Shown: positions 16,657 through 25,532 of the stretch, in pieces | How the letters are laid out: every line of letters begins with the position of its first letter | Position numbering within the stretch: the stretch's first letter is position 1 | DNA from: DATLLN01 sp963720885 | Lineage (GTDB): Bacteria; Actinomycetota; Thermoleophilia; Gaiellales; JAICJC01 | Assembly: GCA_963720885.1 (NCBI GenBank) | Contig: CAVRGW010000005.1 | Coordinates: 682,001-746,000, forward strand | Direction: 5' to 3' | DNA length: 64,000 bases | The notes under the pieces: generated by a model | Database searches by the model: none | The model's input: the letters and a program-made list of their open reading frames with translations, nothing else | Told to the model about the DNA's origin: nothing | Translations under genes and position numbers: made by a program

Positions 16657-17892
16657 TTGGCACAGCGCACCCCGCATAGCGAAGACGGCCAGACCCTTCC
16701 TCTGGTCATCGTTTTCATGGTCTGCATCCTGCTGTTCGCGGGCCTGGTCATCGACCTCGGACAGGCGTACCGCACCCGCATCCAGCTGCAGGCGTCGGCC
16801 GACGCCGCGTCGCTCGCAGGCGCCGCACGCTTCCCGGACGCGAGTACCGCGAACTCGACCGCGTATGCGTACAGCGCGCGGAACGGCTCGAAGAACTCCA
16901 TCCCCGGCGTCCCCAATGTCGCCGTGGCCGTCCAGACCAAGTGCTCGAAGTCGCTGCCCAACTGCGTCGGCGCGAACACCGTGGTGGTCGACGAGACGGC
17001 CAGCGTGTCCACGACGTTCCTGCGGCTGATCGGTATCAAGACGATCCCGATCAAGGTCCATGCGACCGCCTGCTCGCCGTGCAACGCAGTACCGCTGGAC
17101 GTGATGTTCGTGCTCGACCGCACGGGATCGATGTGCGACGACTCAAACGGCAATGATCAGCATCCATCGTGCCCCGATATGGCGAACGCCAAGTCGGGAA
17201 TGATGGCGTTCCTCGGCGAGATGGATTCGTCCATCGACCGCGTCGGCCTGACGGTGTTCCCGCCGGCGAGGACGATGGGCAGTAAGTGCAGCACGCCGAC
17301 CAGCTCCAACAACTACGCGTACAACACGGCATCGGCGCCGTACGTGATCGTGCCGCTGTCCAGCGACTACAAGGCGCCGGGCCCGACCGGGGCGATCAAC
17401 AACGCCTCCAACCTGGTGTCGACCATCAACTGCGTGCAGGCGGGCGGCGGCACCGCATACGCGACCGCCATCGACAAGGCGCGAACCGACCTCGAGACCA
17501 ACGGCCGCGTGAACGCGTGGAAGGTGATCATCTTCCTGTCGGACGGCGCGGCGAACACGGCGCCCAGCTACTACGCGAACAGCTCGCCGTACAAGACGCA
17601 GCCGTGCCACCAGGGCATCACGTCGGCGCAGGTCGCCAAGAACGAGAAGTTCCTGGTCTACTCGATCGGCTACGACCTGAACGCCGGCGCCGTTGGCGCC
17701 AACATCTGCGAGAACTCGAACACCGGCAACCCTGAGTCACCGTCAATCACGTCGCAGGAAGCGATGCAGCAGATCGCCGACCCCGGGTCGTTCTACGACC
17801 ACCCGTCGGCGACCGACCTGGCCGGCGTTTTCGTCCGGATCTCGGCGGACATCGCGGCCGGCACATCCCGGCTGTTCGACGACGGCACCTGA
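16657..17892 (+). CDS. TadG-like pilus-assembly protein with von Willebrand A domain
   Basis: 411 residues. A TadE/TadG-like N-terminus (DGQTLPLVIVFMVCILLFAG, one membrane helix, then ASADAASLAGAA) precedes a vWA domain with MIDAS DRTGSM in place of DxSxS (Thr at the first Ser) and FLSDGAAN. Seven or more Cys in the exported part suggest disulfides. A TTG start is chosen because AGGAG lies 10 bases before it at 16642-16646. Such proteins are usually tethered on the outer face and associated with Tad pili; no tad motor genes are adjacent. Confidence 0.82.
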   Translation: MAQRTPHSEDGQTLPLVIVFMVCILLFAGLVIDLGQAYRTRIQLQASADAASLAGAARFPDASTANSTAYAYSARNGSKNSIPGVPNVAVAVQTKCSKSLPNCVGANTVVVDETASVSTTFLRLIGIKTIPIKVHATACSPCNAVPLDVMFVLDRTGSMCDDSNGNDQHPSCPDMANAKSGMMAFLGEMDSSIDRVGLTVFPPARTMGSKCSTPTSSNNYAYNTASAPYVIVPLSSDYKAPGPTGAINNASNLVSTINCVQAGGGTAYATAIDKARTDLETNGRVNAWKVIIFLSDGAANTAPSYYANSSPYKTQPCHQGITSAQVAKNEKFLVYSIGYDLNAGAVGANICENSNTGNPESPSITSQEAMQQIADPGSFYDHPSATDLAGVFVRISADIAAGTSRLFDDGT

Positions 17893-17941
17893 GCCGAACC
17901 GCACAGATGCGACGTGTCGGCGGGTCGGGTAGCGTGAGCGG

Positions 17942-18526
17942 ATCAGCGCCACGCCCTCGACCCGCCGTCGCGCGCGCCGCGACGAGATCCTCGATGCCGC
18001 CTGCCGGGTGATCGGCCGCGTCGGCACCCGCTCGCTGCGCGTCGAGGACGTCGCCGCCGAAGCCGGGGTGGCGACCTCGCTGCTCTACTACTACTTCGAC
18101 GACCGAACGGCGCTGCTGACGGCGGCCTTCCGCCACGCCAACTCGCAGCTGGTCGACGTCCGCGACGATTCGTCCGGCACCGGGCGCGAGCGGCTGACGC
18201 GCCACCTGCTGGCCGAGCTGGACGACGACGCGGCGACGGCCGAGAACTGGTCGCTGTGGAGCGAGATGATGGCCGCGGCCGTCTTCGATCTCAGCCTGCG
18301 GGAGCCGATCAACGAGGCGTACGAGGCGTGGATCGGGCGCGTCTCCGAGCTGATCGCGATCGGCCAGGCCGACGGGACGATCGGTCCCGGCGCCGACCCG
18401 ACGCGCGCCGCCGAACGGCTTTGCTCGCTGATGGACGGCCTGGGATCGCGCTGCATCATGGGCGGCGTCGACCGCGACCGCGCGCGCTCGATCACGTTGT
18501 CCGCGCTGGAACTCGAGCTGGCCTAG
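17942..18526 (+). CDS. TetR family transcriptional regulator, start unresolved
   Basis: The TetR helix-turn-helix reads RRDEILDAACRVIG..SLRVEDVAAEAGVATSLLYYYFDDRTALL, followed by an all-helical ligand/dimer domain of about 120 residues. In this frame no ATG, GTG or TTG exists before helix 1: the first is GTG 18008, which would delete helix 1. A GTG at 17934 is in another frame, so a one-base deletion error upstream, or an unusual start, is likely. The coordinates begin at the first codon after the region where homology becomes credible. Target genes unknown. Confidence 0.7.
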   Translation: MSATPSTRRRARRDEILDAACRVIGRVGTRSLRVEDVAAEAGVATSLLYYYFDDRTALLTAAFRHANSQLVDVRDDSSGTGRERLTRHLLAELDDDAATAENWSLWSEMMAAAVFDLSLREPINEAYEAWIGRVSELIAIGQADGTIGPGADPTRAAERLCSLMDGLGSRCIMGGVDRDRARSITLSALELELA

Positions 18527-18556
18527 AGGCAGCCGGCTACACCGCCGGCTCGTCAC

Positions 18557-18928
18557 TCAGCCCGTGTAGCCGACGGTGTGAACGGCGCGCTGGAGCAGCT
18601 GCTCCAGCGTCGCCTCCGTCAGCGGCGGATCCCCGATCTCGTCGAGGAACGCACGGAGCAGCTCGATCAGATCGTCGCGCCCGTCGGAGGTGTCAGCTGA
18701 CGGGCGCACGTGAACCATCTCCTCCGTGCGATCGGGCAGCAGCCTGCGATGGCGCTTCCCGGGCGCGAGGTACAGCTCCAGCCGGCGGCCGGTGCTGTCG
18801 TAGGCGGCATGCTCGAGCCCGAGATACTCGGGAGTCAGGCACTCGCCGACGGCCTGGTCGGAGGTGAACAGGTCGAGATCCCTGGGATGGCCCACGACCA
18901 GCGGCGGTTCCAGCGCGACGTCGCTCAC
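18557..18928 (-). CDS. Hypothetical 123-residue acidic protein
   Basis: No family recognised. Soluble, with a beta-rich first half (LYLAPGKRHRRLL) and a helical acidic second half ending in DLIELLRAFLDEIGD and LEQLLQRAVHTVG. It is read toward the end of the TetR gene and separated from sigA by a strong hairpin. Codon use is like its neighbours, so a real gene is likely. Confidence 0.5.
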   Translation of the reverse strand: MSDVALEPPLVVGHPRDLDLFTSDQAVGECLTPEYLGLEHAAYDSTGRRLELYLAPGKRHRRLLPDRTEEMVHVRPSADTSDGRDDLIELLRAFLDEIGDPPLTEATLEQLLQRAVHTVGYTG

Positions 18929-18979
18929 AAACCCACTCTACCGGCGCGGTTCGGACGTTGGCATCCCCCGGAATCGCTT

Positions 18980-19016
18980 CAGGGGGCCGGATCGCTGGTC
19001 GTGATCCGGCCCCCTG
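18980..19016 (-). terminator. 14-bp hairpin downstream of sigA
   Basis: Arms 18980-18993 and 19003-19016 are perfectly complementary over 14 bp, with a 9-base loop, 21 bases after the sigA stop. There is no T-run, as is common for actinobacterial terminators, so Rho-independent termination is likely but not certain. Confidence 0.65.
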
Positions 19017-19036
19017 GAGAGTGCTACCGAGTCAGG

Positions 19037-20095
19037 TCAGGCTGCGTCGTGCAGCTGGTCGATGCCTTCCATGGCACCCAGCTGCGCGATCGCCTCGGCC
19101 TCGAGCTGGCGGACCCGCTCGCGGGTCAGCCCGACCTCGCGGCCGACGGCCTCGAGCAGCATCGGCTCGCCGCCGGCGAGACCGAACCGCAGCTCGATGA
19201 TCTTTCGCATCCGCGGCGTCAGCCGGTCGAGCGCCCGGCTCAGCGCCTCGTTGCGCATCGTGCCGGCCACCGACTCCGTCACGTCCTCGCTGGACGTGTC
19301 CGCGATCAGGTCGCCGAGCTCGCTGTCGCCGTCCTCGCCGGCCGGCCGCTGCAGGGAGATCGTCTTCGGCCGCAGCTCGTCCGCCTCGTTGACCTCGGCG
19401 ACGCTCAGCTTGGACTCCTTGGCGATCTCCTCGGCGTTCGGCTCACGGCCGAGCTTGGCCTCGAGCGTCCGACGGGCGCGATCGACCTTGCGGATCCGGT
19501 CGTGCACGTGCACGGGAACCCGGATCGTCCGGCTCTGGTTGGCGACCGCCCGCTGCACCGCCTGGCGGATCCACCAGGTCGCGTACGTCGAGAACTTCAG
19601 GTCTCGCCGCCAGTCGAACTTCTCGACCGCGCGCACGAGCCCGATCGTCCCCTCCTGGATCAGGTCCAGGAACGCGACGCCGTTGCCGCGGTACTTCTTG
19701 GCGATCGACACGACCAGCCGCAGGTTGGCCTCAACCATCCGCCGCTTCGCCGCCTCATCGCCCTGCTCGATCCGCTGGGCCAGCTGCTGCTCCTCGTGCT
19801 TGGTCAGAAGCGGTGTGCGGCCGATCTGCGCCAGGTACAGGTCGAGCCCGTCAACGGTGCTCGGCGCGTACCACTGCGCCTCGGTCGCCACGTCCTGCTC
19901 AGGCTCGGGCTGGTCGATCTCCCGAACCGACACGATCTCCACGCCGAGCTCGTCGAGCTCCGCGCGCAGCTGGGCAACGTCCTCATCCGACAGGTCGAGG
20001 TCCGCGACGATTCCGGACAGCTCGACGTTCTCGATCTGTCCCTTCTCCTGTGCGCGCTCGACCACCTGCCGCATCCGCGGCTCTTCCATCAGCAT
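19037..20095 (-). CDS. sigA: Primary RNA polymerase sigma factor (SigA/RpoD, group 1)
   Basis: About 352 residues. A short region 1.1-like head (VVERAQEKGQIENVELSGIVADLDL) is followed by region 1.2 (DGLDLYLAQIGRTPLLT), region 2 (NLRLVVSIAKKYRG, EGTIGLVRAVEKFDW, KFSTYATWWIRQA), region 3, and region 4 with RMRKIIELRFGL and LTRERVRQLEAEA. It directs transcription from -35/-10 promoters. ATG 20095 is chosen because GAGGG lies 6 bases upstream; ATG 20101 and GTG 20122 are alternatives. A hairpin follows the gene. Confidence 0.93.
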   Translation of the reverse strand: MLMEEPRMRQVVERAQEKGQIENVELSGIVADLDLSDEDVAQLRAELDELGVEIVSVREIDQPEPEQDVATEAQWYAPSTVDGLDLYLAQIGRTPLLTKHEEQQLAQRIEQGDEAAKRRMVEANLRLVVSIAKKYRGNGVAFLDLIQEGTIGLVRAVEKFDWRRDLKFSTYATWWIRQAVQRAVANQSRTIRVPVHVHDRIRKVDRARRTLEAKLGREPNAEEIAKESKLSVAEVNEADELRPKTISLQRPAGEDGDSELGDLIADTSSEDVTESVAGTMRNEALSRALDRLTPRMRKIIELRFGLAGGEPMLLEAVGREVGLTRERVRQLEAEAIAQLGAMEGIDQLHDAA

Positions 20096-20278
20096 CTGCA
20101 TCCCTCGTTCTTCTCTCTCCACACCTTGGACACCCGTTCAGCAACCCCGCTTCGGGCGTCGGTTAGACGTCGTTCAGTAGGCCGAAGGGCATCGGCGCCG
20201 GAACGTCCTATTCGACGCCACCGGCACGAACCCCTCATCTGTTCTAACGATCCTATGACGGAAACATTCCCGTTTTCT

Positions 20279-21227
20279 TCAGGAGATGAACACGGCCAGT
20301 TTTTCGGCTTCGGCAGCCACCTCACGGCGGGTCGCGGCGTCGAGACGGCGGAACGGCTCGACGGCCACCCGCCCGCCCTGGGGACGCCAGAGCCGCCGCA
20401 ACCGCACCGTCCACCAGGACGGTGCCCACCGAGTGCGGCGTCTTCGTGCCGAAGATCCGCGCGCGGTACTGCTCGGGGAGGATCCGCGCGCGGCGGCAGT
20501 TCGCCAGCAGCACGGCGTCGAACGTGGGCAGGAACCGCACGGGAACCGGGGTCTCGGCGTCCGGGATCCGCAGCCGCGGCAGGTCGAGCAGCTCGGCACC
20601 GTCGGTGTCGCGGAACCGGCGAAGCCGCATCCCCTCGGCCGCGGCTGTGATCTCGCTCACAGGCAGCCCGGCCCAGGAGGCGATGTCCCGCCCCGGAGCC
20701 GGGCCGAAGCCTCCGAGGTAGCGCCGGACGGCCAGCTCAACACCCTGCTCGCGCGTCGACGTCGACAGCCCGATCCATCGGTCGGCCAGCCCGTAGTTGT
20801 CGGCCCGCGGCCGGTCCCACGTGCCCTGCGGCGGCACGCGGACGAGGTCGAGCCAGAGGCCGACGCCGGTCCAGGTCTCGGCGTCGATGCCCAGGCGGCG
20901 GACGATCTCGGCGCGCCGCATCGGCCCGTCCTTCAGCAGCTCGCGCACCCGCCCCGCGATCGCGGTGATCTCATCCGCGGTGTACGGCCGCCGGAACGCT
21001 CGCATCCACCAGCTCCGGCGTGCCTCGCGCACGGCCTCGGTCAGCGGCCAGTAGTCGCGCCGGGACACCATGTGGATGGTGACGCGCATCACCCACGCGT
21101 GGATGACTGACCGCCGCTCGAGGGCATCGGTCAACGCGGCCCGGTCGGAGACTGTCGATCGCGACCAGAGCCCGACGTAGCCGGAAGGCGCGTTCTGGGT
21201 CTGCAGCCCGCCGACGCGCTCCAGCAC
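20279..21227 (-). CDS. AlkZ-like winged-helix protein (HTH_42), frame broken near 20393
   Basis: A winged-helix family related to AlkZ/YcaQ DNA glycosylases that act on crosslinks or alkylated bases; the QxQ catalytic element is visible as GLQTQ. The frame runs to LVDGAVAA, then homology continues in the next frame as LWRPQGGR..VAVEPF..LAVFI to a stop at 20279: one extra base near 20393. Homology also extends upstream of GTG 21227 (LNRALLQRQG..) to about 21311 with no standard start codon. It overlaps or abuts the DsbA-like gene and is probably intact in the living cell. Confidence 0.72.
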
Positions 21228-21316
21228 ACGGGCCGGCGACGCGTCGATCGGCTCGATCAGCCCCTGTCGCTGCAGCAGCGCGCGGTTCAGCTCGGCAGGT
21301 GCGAGGGTCCGCTCGG

Positions 21317-21958
21317 CTACGCCGGCTGCCGCTCCGCCCAGGCCTGCTCGATCGCCTGCAGCAGCACCGGCGCGGGATGAGCGCCGGCGATGCCGTAGCG
21401 GCGGTCGATCACGAAGAACGGGACGGCGCTGATGCCGATCGCCTGGGCCTCCTGCTCGTCGGCGCGGACGTCGGCGACGAAGCCGTCGCCCCTGAGCATC
21501 TCGGCGACGGCCTGCTCGTCGAGGCCCGCCTGGCCGGCGGCGGCCGCGACGGTGGCCGGATCGCCGATCGCTCCTCCGTCACAGAAGTAGGTCGCCATCA
21601 GCCGCTCGTTGACGGCGTCCTGCACTCCGTGCCGGTGCGCCATCTGCAGCGCGCGATGCGCCGATAGGGTGTTGCCCCGGCGGGCGCGGCTGAAGTCGAA
21701 CCGGATGCCGAGCTCGAGGCCCTGCTGCTCGGTCACCTCGTGCATCGCCCGTGCTTCCTCGAGGCTGATGTTGCGGCGGCGGGCCAGCTCCTCGTCCGCG
21801 AGACCGACGTCGGGCGCGATCGTGGGGTCGAGCTCGAAGCTGCGCCATCTGATCGCGACGCGGTCGCGCTCGGGAAACCCGGCCAGCGCGCGTTCCAGGT
21901 GCCGCTTGCCCTGGTAGCACCAGGAGCACACGACGTCCGACCACACCTCGATCAGCAT
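21317..21958 (-). CDS. DsbA family (FrnE-like) oxidoreductase
   Basis: 213 residues. A thioredoxin-fold DsbA/2-hydroxychromene isomerase-type protein with CSWC near residues 11-14 (EVWSDVVCSWCYQG) and the cis-Pro loop ISAVPFFVID. No signal peptide, so cytoplasmic, like FrnE. It likely oxidises or isomerises thiols, or binds glutathione-like thiols; the partner is unknown. ATG 21958 is preferred; an in-frame GTG at 21973 is possible. Confidence 0.87.
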   Translation of the reverse strand: MLIEVWSDVVCSWCYQGKRHLERALAGFPERDRVAIRWRSFELDPTIAPDVGLADEELARRRNISLEEARAMHEVTEQQGLELGIRFDFSRARRGNTLSAHRALQMAHRHGVQDAVNERLMATYFCDGGAIGDPATVAAAAGQAGLDEQAVAEMLRGDGFVADVRADEQEAQAIGISAVPFFVIDRRYGIAGAHPAPVLLQAIEQAWAERQPA

Positions 21959-22034
21959 TCCGTCGTCGTCCACGGGAACAAGATAGCGCCGGCGGGCCAC
22001 AGGGAGCCCGCCGGCGCATCCTCGCGAACCGCGA

Positions 22035-22964
22035 TCAGATCGGGTTCGTGACCTTGTACAGGTCGGCGCTCGCCGACCCGGACTTGCAGCGGTACTTGCT
22101 GTACAACACGTCGTCGCTCGTGCCCGTCGAGTACGCGGAGGTCGACCAGATGTCCACGCCCGAGCTGAACTGGACGAGCGGCGTATCAACCCCCAGCGGC
22201 GAGATGGCGCGCAGTCGAACGCCCAGGCCGCACCCTTGACCACTTCTGGCGAGGTACACCGTGCCGTCGGAGCCAACCGACGCGGCATAATCGACCTTGC
22301 CGGTGGGGGTGGACACGGTCGCGGTGGCGAGCGTGCTCAGGTTCCGGATCTTGACATGGCATACGAACCGCTTCGTGCAGCGGTTCCAGACCGCGAAGTT
22401 ACCGTTCACCTGGGCGCTTTCCATATACGCGGTGCCGGCGGTATTCCAGTTGACGCTGTCGAGCTGCTGCAGCGTGGAGGTGTGCCGGTTGTACAGCTCG
22501 ACACGCGAGGTGCCGTGCCCGTCACGGAGGAACAGAATCCAGTCCGGCGTCATCGAAACGGTGTACTCCCACTCGGAAGTGTTGATGCCGGCCGGCGGGT
22601 TTGTCCGCACATGCGTGCCGAGGTCGTACATCTTCAGATCGGACTGGCCGTTGGTCACCTGCTGGTAGATCAGCGTGGTGCCGTCGATGCCTCCCGGATA
22701 GCCGCGCGTCTTCTCGGGGTTCACCCGGGTAACGGGGCCGCCTGCGACCGCCTGCATGTAGAGCGCGTAGTCCTTCGGGTGCGCGGTCGAGTTGCGCGTG
22801 AAGGTCAGGTATGTGTCGTTGCCGTAGCCGTAGACCTCGCCGACGTACGGGTTGTTCTTCACCGGCGTCTGCGTGAGGTCGGCATACGCCACCGCCGTCA
22901 CACCGAGCGCCCCAGCAACCACGGCCGCGACCAGCGCGCCGCGGCGCAGCTTTCTCGTCCCCAT
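22035..22964 (-). CDS. Exported beta-propeller-like protein
   Basis: 309 residues. Signal peptide with an RKLRR n-region, a hydrophobic core and a cleavage site near AYA-DLT at 27-29. The mature part has repeated short beta units with DGTTLIYQQ, NGNFAVWNR and SDGTVYLAR, reminiscent of TolB/WD-type propellers. Four cysteines occur near the C-terminal half. A GGGGAGG ribosome-binding site precedes the ATG, and a good promoter lies at 23002-23029. Function unknown. Confidence 0.7.
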   Translation of the reverse strand: MGTRKLRRGALVAAVVAGALGVTAVAYADLTQTPVKNNPYVGEVYGYGNDTYLTFTRNSTAHPKDYALYMQAVAGGPVTRVNPEKTRGYPGGIDGTTLIYQQVTNGQSDLKMYDLGTHVRTNPPAGINTSEWEYTVSMTPDWILFLRDGHGTSRVELYNRHTSTLQQLDSVNWNTAGTAYMESAQVNGNFAVWNRCTKRFVCHVKIRNLSTLATATVSTPTGKVDYAASVGSDGTVYLARSGQGCGLGVRLRAISPLGVDTPLVQFSSGVDIWSTSAYSTGTSDDVLYSKYRCKSGSASADLYKVTNPI

Positions 22965-23001
22965 GTACGCGATCCTCCCCGAGAATGAGCCTGACAACGC
23001 C

Positions 23002-23029
23002 ACGATACGCGCCCCGCACACGTTGTCAA
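23002..23029 (-). promoter_or_regulatory. Sigma70-type promoter for the exported protein gene
   Basis: Read on the minus strand, TTGACA at 23029-23024 is followed after 16 bases by TATCGT at 23007-23002. This is a perfect -35 and a 4/6 -10, about 38 bases upstream of the ATG at 22964, which fits recognition by SigA. Confidence 0.6.
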
Positions 23030-23045
23030 TGAGGACCTTCGGCGG

Positions 23046-23222
23046 TCAGGAAGCGTCCTTGGTAACGATCGGACGGGGATCCGTACTCGACCGGACGCCC
23101 AGCGCAAGCGCGATGGCAATCGCGGTGGCGGCCGACGCCATGGTCGTCGCCAGAAACGCGATCAGCGTGCCGTCACGCAGGCCGAGCCCGCCGGGCAGCA
23201 CCGGGACGACTTTGACCGTCGC
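23046..23222 (-). pseudogene. Truncated C-terminus of a flippase-like membrane protein
   Basis: An open frame of about 58 codons without a start reads PVLPGGLGLRDGT and then a 20-residue hydrophobic Ala/Thr/Ile helix before a stop. This matches the C-terminal end of the lysylphosphatidylglycerol synthase TM/flippase-like family. The preceding sequence does not continue the family and hits a stop at 23223, so this is a 5'-deleted remnant left between two divergent genes. Confidence 0.5.
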
Positions 23223-23295
23223 CTACTGGGGCGGCGGAGGGACGCACCTGGTGCGCTCGCCGGACGGCTGCCGGACGCGGTAGCGTCCCGCAGCG

Positions 23296-24294
23296 ATGGA
23301 TGAGTACCCCTACCCGATCGGCTACGGCGTGTCGCTGTGCCCGGCCGAGGCCGAGCCGGCGTTCGAGTCGGCCGAACAGCAGGAGCTCGGCTGGGGCCGC
23401 GAATGGGGCGCGCACGACGAGGTCGGCATCCTCCGGCGCGTGCTCGTGCGCAGCCCCGGCACCGAGTTCGAGCGGGTGCGGGGCGGCTGCTGGGACGAGC
23501 GCGCCCAGGCTCTGGTCGATCCGGACGGTGGCTGGTACTGGGAGTCCCGGGATCCGCCCGACCTCGAGCTGATCCGCTCGCAGCACGCCGGACTGGTGGC
23601 CGCGCTCGAGGCGGAGGGCATCGAGGTCGTCCAGGTCACGGGCGAGGCCGCGCCCCACCTATCGCGGCCGATCTACACGCGCGATCCGCTGTGCACGGTG
23701 CCGGGCGGCGCGATCATCGGCCGGATGGCGCCGGCGATGCGGCGCGGCGAGGAGCGTTTGGTCACCCAGGCGGTTGCGGCCGACGGCATGCCGATCCTGC
23801 GCACGATCCACGGCACGGGACTGCTCGAGGGAGGCAGCTTCGTCAAGCTGACGCCGAAGCTGGCCGCCTACGGCACGTCGATCCGCTGCAACCAGGAGGG
23901 CGCGCGGCAGCTCCGCGAGGTGCTGGACGTGCTCGGAATCGAGCTGCTGGTGATGCCGATGGGCGGCTTCTCGATCCACCTCGACGGGCACCTGGGGATG
24001 GTCGACACGGACAAGGCGCTGATCGACGCGGTCGGGCTCCCGTACTGGTTCCTCGACCGCCTGCGCGCGGAGGGCATCGAGACCATCCACTGCCCGCCGG
24101 ACGAGGAGTGGGCGATCAACTCGCTCTGCCTGCGGCCGGGCCGCGTGCTGATGTGCGACGGCTACCCGCGGGCGCGCGAGGCGCTCGAGCGGCGCGGCGT
24201 CGAGGTGGTCACCATCCCCTACGACGAGATCCAGAAGGCAGGCGGCGGCATCCACTGCTCGACCATGGAGCTCGTCCGCGATCCGGCCGGCTGA
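23296..24294 (+). CDS. Arginine deiminase-like amidinotransferase family protein
   Basis: 332 residues of the guanidino-modifying (pentein) superfamily: LLEGGSF in place of the usual EGGD, HLDGHLGMVD with the catalytic His, and GGGIHCSTME with the catalytic Cys near the C-terminus. Relatives hydrolyse dimethylarginine, arginine or agmatine, or transfer amidino groups; the exact substrate is not decidable. The N-terminus contains GWGREWGAHDEVG, as in DDAH-like actinobacterial proteins. Ends 6 bases before a convergent gene. Confidence 0.85.
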   Translation: MDEYPYPIGYGVSLCPAEAEPAFESAEQQELGWGREWGAHDEVGILRRVLVRSPGTEFERVRGGCWDERAQALVDPDGGWYWESRDPPDLELIRSQHAGLVAALEAEGIEVVQVTGEAAPHLSRPIYTRDPLCTVPGGAIIGRMAPAMRRGEERLVTQAVAADGMPILRTIHGTGLLEGGSFVKLTPKLAAYGTSIRCNQEGARQLREVLDVLGIELLVMPMGGFSIHLDGHLGMVDTDKALIDAVGLPYWFLDRLRAEGIETIHCPPDEEWAINSLCLRPGRVLMCDGYPRAREALERRGVEVVTIPYDEIQKAGGGIHCSTMELVRDPAG

Positions 24295-24300
24295 CCGCGG

Positions 24301-24726
24301 TCAGTCGCGGTCGACGTGGATCCGGCGGTCGGCCTCGTCGATCCGGTAGTCGTTGATGCTGGCGTCCCGCCGGCGCATGTAGCCGAGCTCGTCGAACTCC
24401 CAGTGCTCATTGCCGTGGCTTCGCCACCACTGGCCGCTGGGGTCGTGGCTCTCGTACTCGAACCGCACCGAGATCCGGTTGTCGGTGAAGCACCACAGCT
24501 CCTTCTTGAGCCGGTAACGCAGCTCCTTCGACCACTTGCGGCGGAGGAAGTCGACGATCGCATCGCGACCCTCGAAGAACTCGTCGCGGTTCCGCCAGTG
24601 CGAGTCGGGCGTGTAGGCACCTGCGACCCGCTCGGGGTCGCAGGTGTTCCACGCGTCCTCGGCAGCCTGCACCTTCTGGCGGGCTGTCTCCTCGGTGAAC
24701 GGCGGCACCGGCGGTCGCGGATCCAT
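24301..24726 (-). CDS. DUF1348 / NTF2-like fold protein
   Basis: 141 residues. The NTF2-like cone fold is indicated by AEDAWNTCDPERVAGAYTPD, then HWRNRDEFFEGRDAIVDFL and SVRFEYESHD..W, a DUF1348 pattern. These are small soluble proteins, some enzymes and some ligand binders, with no assigned reaction. The ATG at 24726 is divergent from the GNAT gene, 22 bases away. Confidence 0.8.
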   Translation of the reverse strand: MDPRPPVPPFTEETARQKVQAAEDAWNTCDPERVAGAYTPDSHWRNRDEFFEGRDAIVDFLRRKWSKELRYRLKKELWCFTDNRISVRFEYESHDPSGQWWRSHGNEHWEFDELGYMRRRDASINDYRIDEADRRIHVDRD

Positions 24727-24748
24727 GGCCGCAGCATACGATAGGCGC

Positions 24749-25531
24749 GTGGACGTGGAGGGTGTCTGGACGACGTTCGCCGAGCACGCCGCCCGGCTGT
24801 ACCGCGTCGGTCCCGAGCACACGCCGTCAGGCCCCAGGTGGCGCGCCGTGGTGTCCGGCGGCGACCATCCCGACCTGAACCCCGCCGTGTTGCTGCCCGG
24901 GGCAACGGCGGACGACGCCGCGGGCCTGCTGGCCGCGCTCGCCGCAGCGGACGTGCCCGGGCTGATCTCGCTGTCCGATCTCGCCGACGCCGGAGCGGCC
25001 GAGGCGCTGCGCGCCGGCGGTTACGTCGCGGCCCCGCTGCCCGAGGCGCTGATGCGCTGCACGACCCGGCCGGACCGGGTGGAGGGCGCGTTCCGCGTCG
25101 CCCGCGTCCGCAACCGCGGCGAGCTGGACGTCGCCATCGCGGTCGCCGCCGAGGCGCACGTCGTCGACGTTGCGTCGGCGGAGCGGACGCTGGCGCGGGA
25201 CGTGCACGAGGGCGAGGACGTCGGGACGTGGATTGCCTGGGACGGCGATCAGGCGGCGAGCGTCGTCTGGCTGACGGCGGCCGGCGACGACATCGGCGTG
25301 TGGAGCATGATGACGCCCGTCGGCCACCGCCGGCGCGGCGCCGGCCGCGCCGTCCTGACCGCCGCTCTGGACGACCTCTGGAGCGGCACGACCCGCGCGG
25401 CGCTGCTGTGGTCGACGCCGGCGGGCCGGCCGCTCTACGAGTCCGTCGGCTTCACGGCGGTCGCCGAGGGCATCTCATGGGTGCCTGCCGGCTTCGAGGC
25501 CGAGGTGGCAGCGCTCGGCCACTCTGCCTAG
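24749..25531 (+). CDS. GNAT family N-acetyltransferase
   Basis: 260 residues. The C-terminal half holds the acetyl-CoA site MMTPVGHRRRGAGRAVLTAAL and the final beta-bulge TPAGRPLYESVGFTAV. The N-terminal half is an Ala-rich degenerate GNAT-like domain, so a tandem layout is possible. A TACGAT -10-like box at 24737-24742 lies 6 bases before the GTG, suggesting a leaderless transcript; ATG 24725 would overlap the divergent gene start. Substrate unknown. Confidence 0.8.
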   Translation: MDVEGVWTTFAEHAARLYRVGPEHTPSGPRWRAVVSGGDHPDLNPAVLLPGATADDAAGLLAALAAADVPGLISLSDLADAGAAEALRAGGYVAAPLPEALMRCTTRPDRVEGAFRVARVRNRGELDVAIAVAAEAHVVDVASAERTLARDVHEGEDVGTWIAWDGDQAASVVWLTAAGDDIGVWSMMTPVGHRRRGAGRAVLTAALDDLWSGTTRAALLWSTPAGRPLYESVGFTAVAEGISWVPAGFEAEVAALGHSA

Positions 25532-25532
25532 C

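Noticed and set aside
22035..22964. Ordinary housekeeping origin or dnaA-type region near this AT-richer intergenic DNA
   Set aside because: No DnaA boxes, dnaA or dnaN genes, and the AT-richer bases are explained by a promoter.
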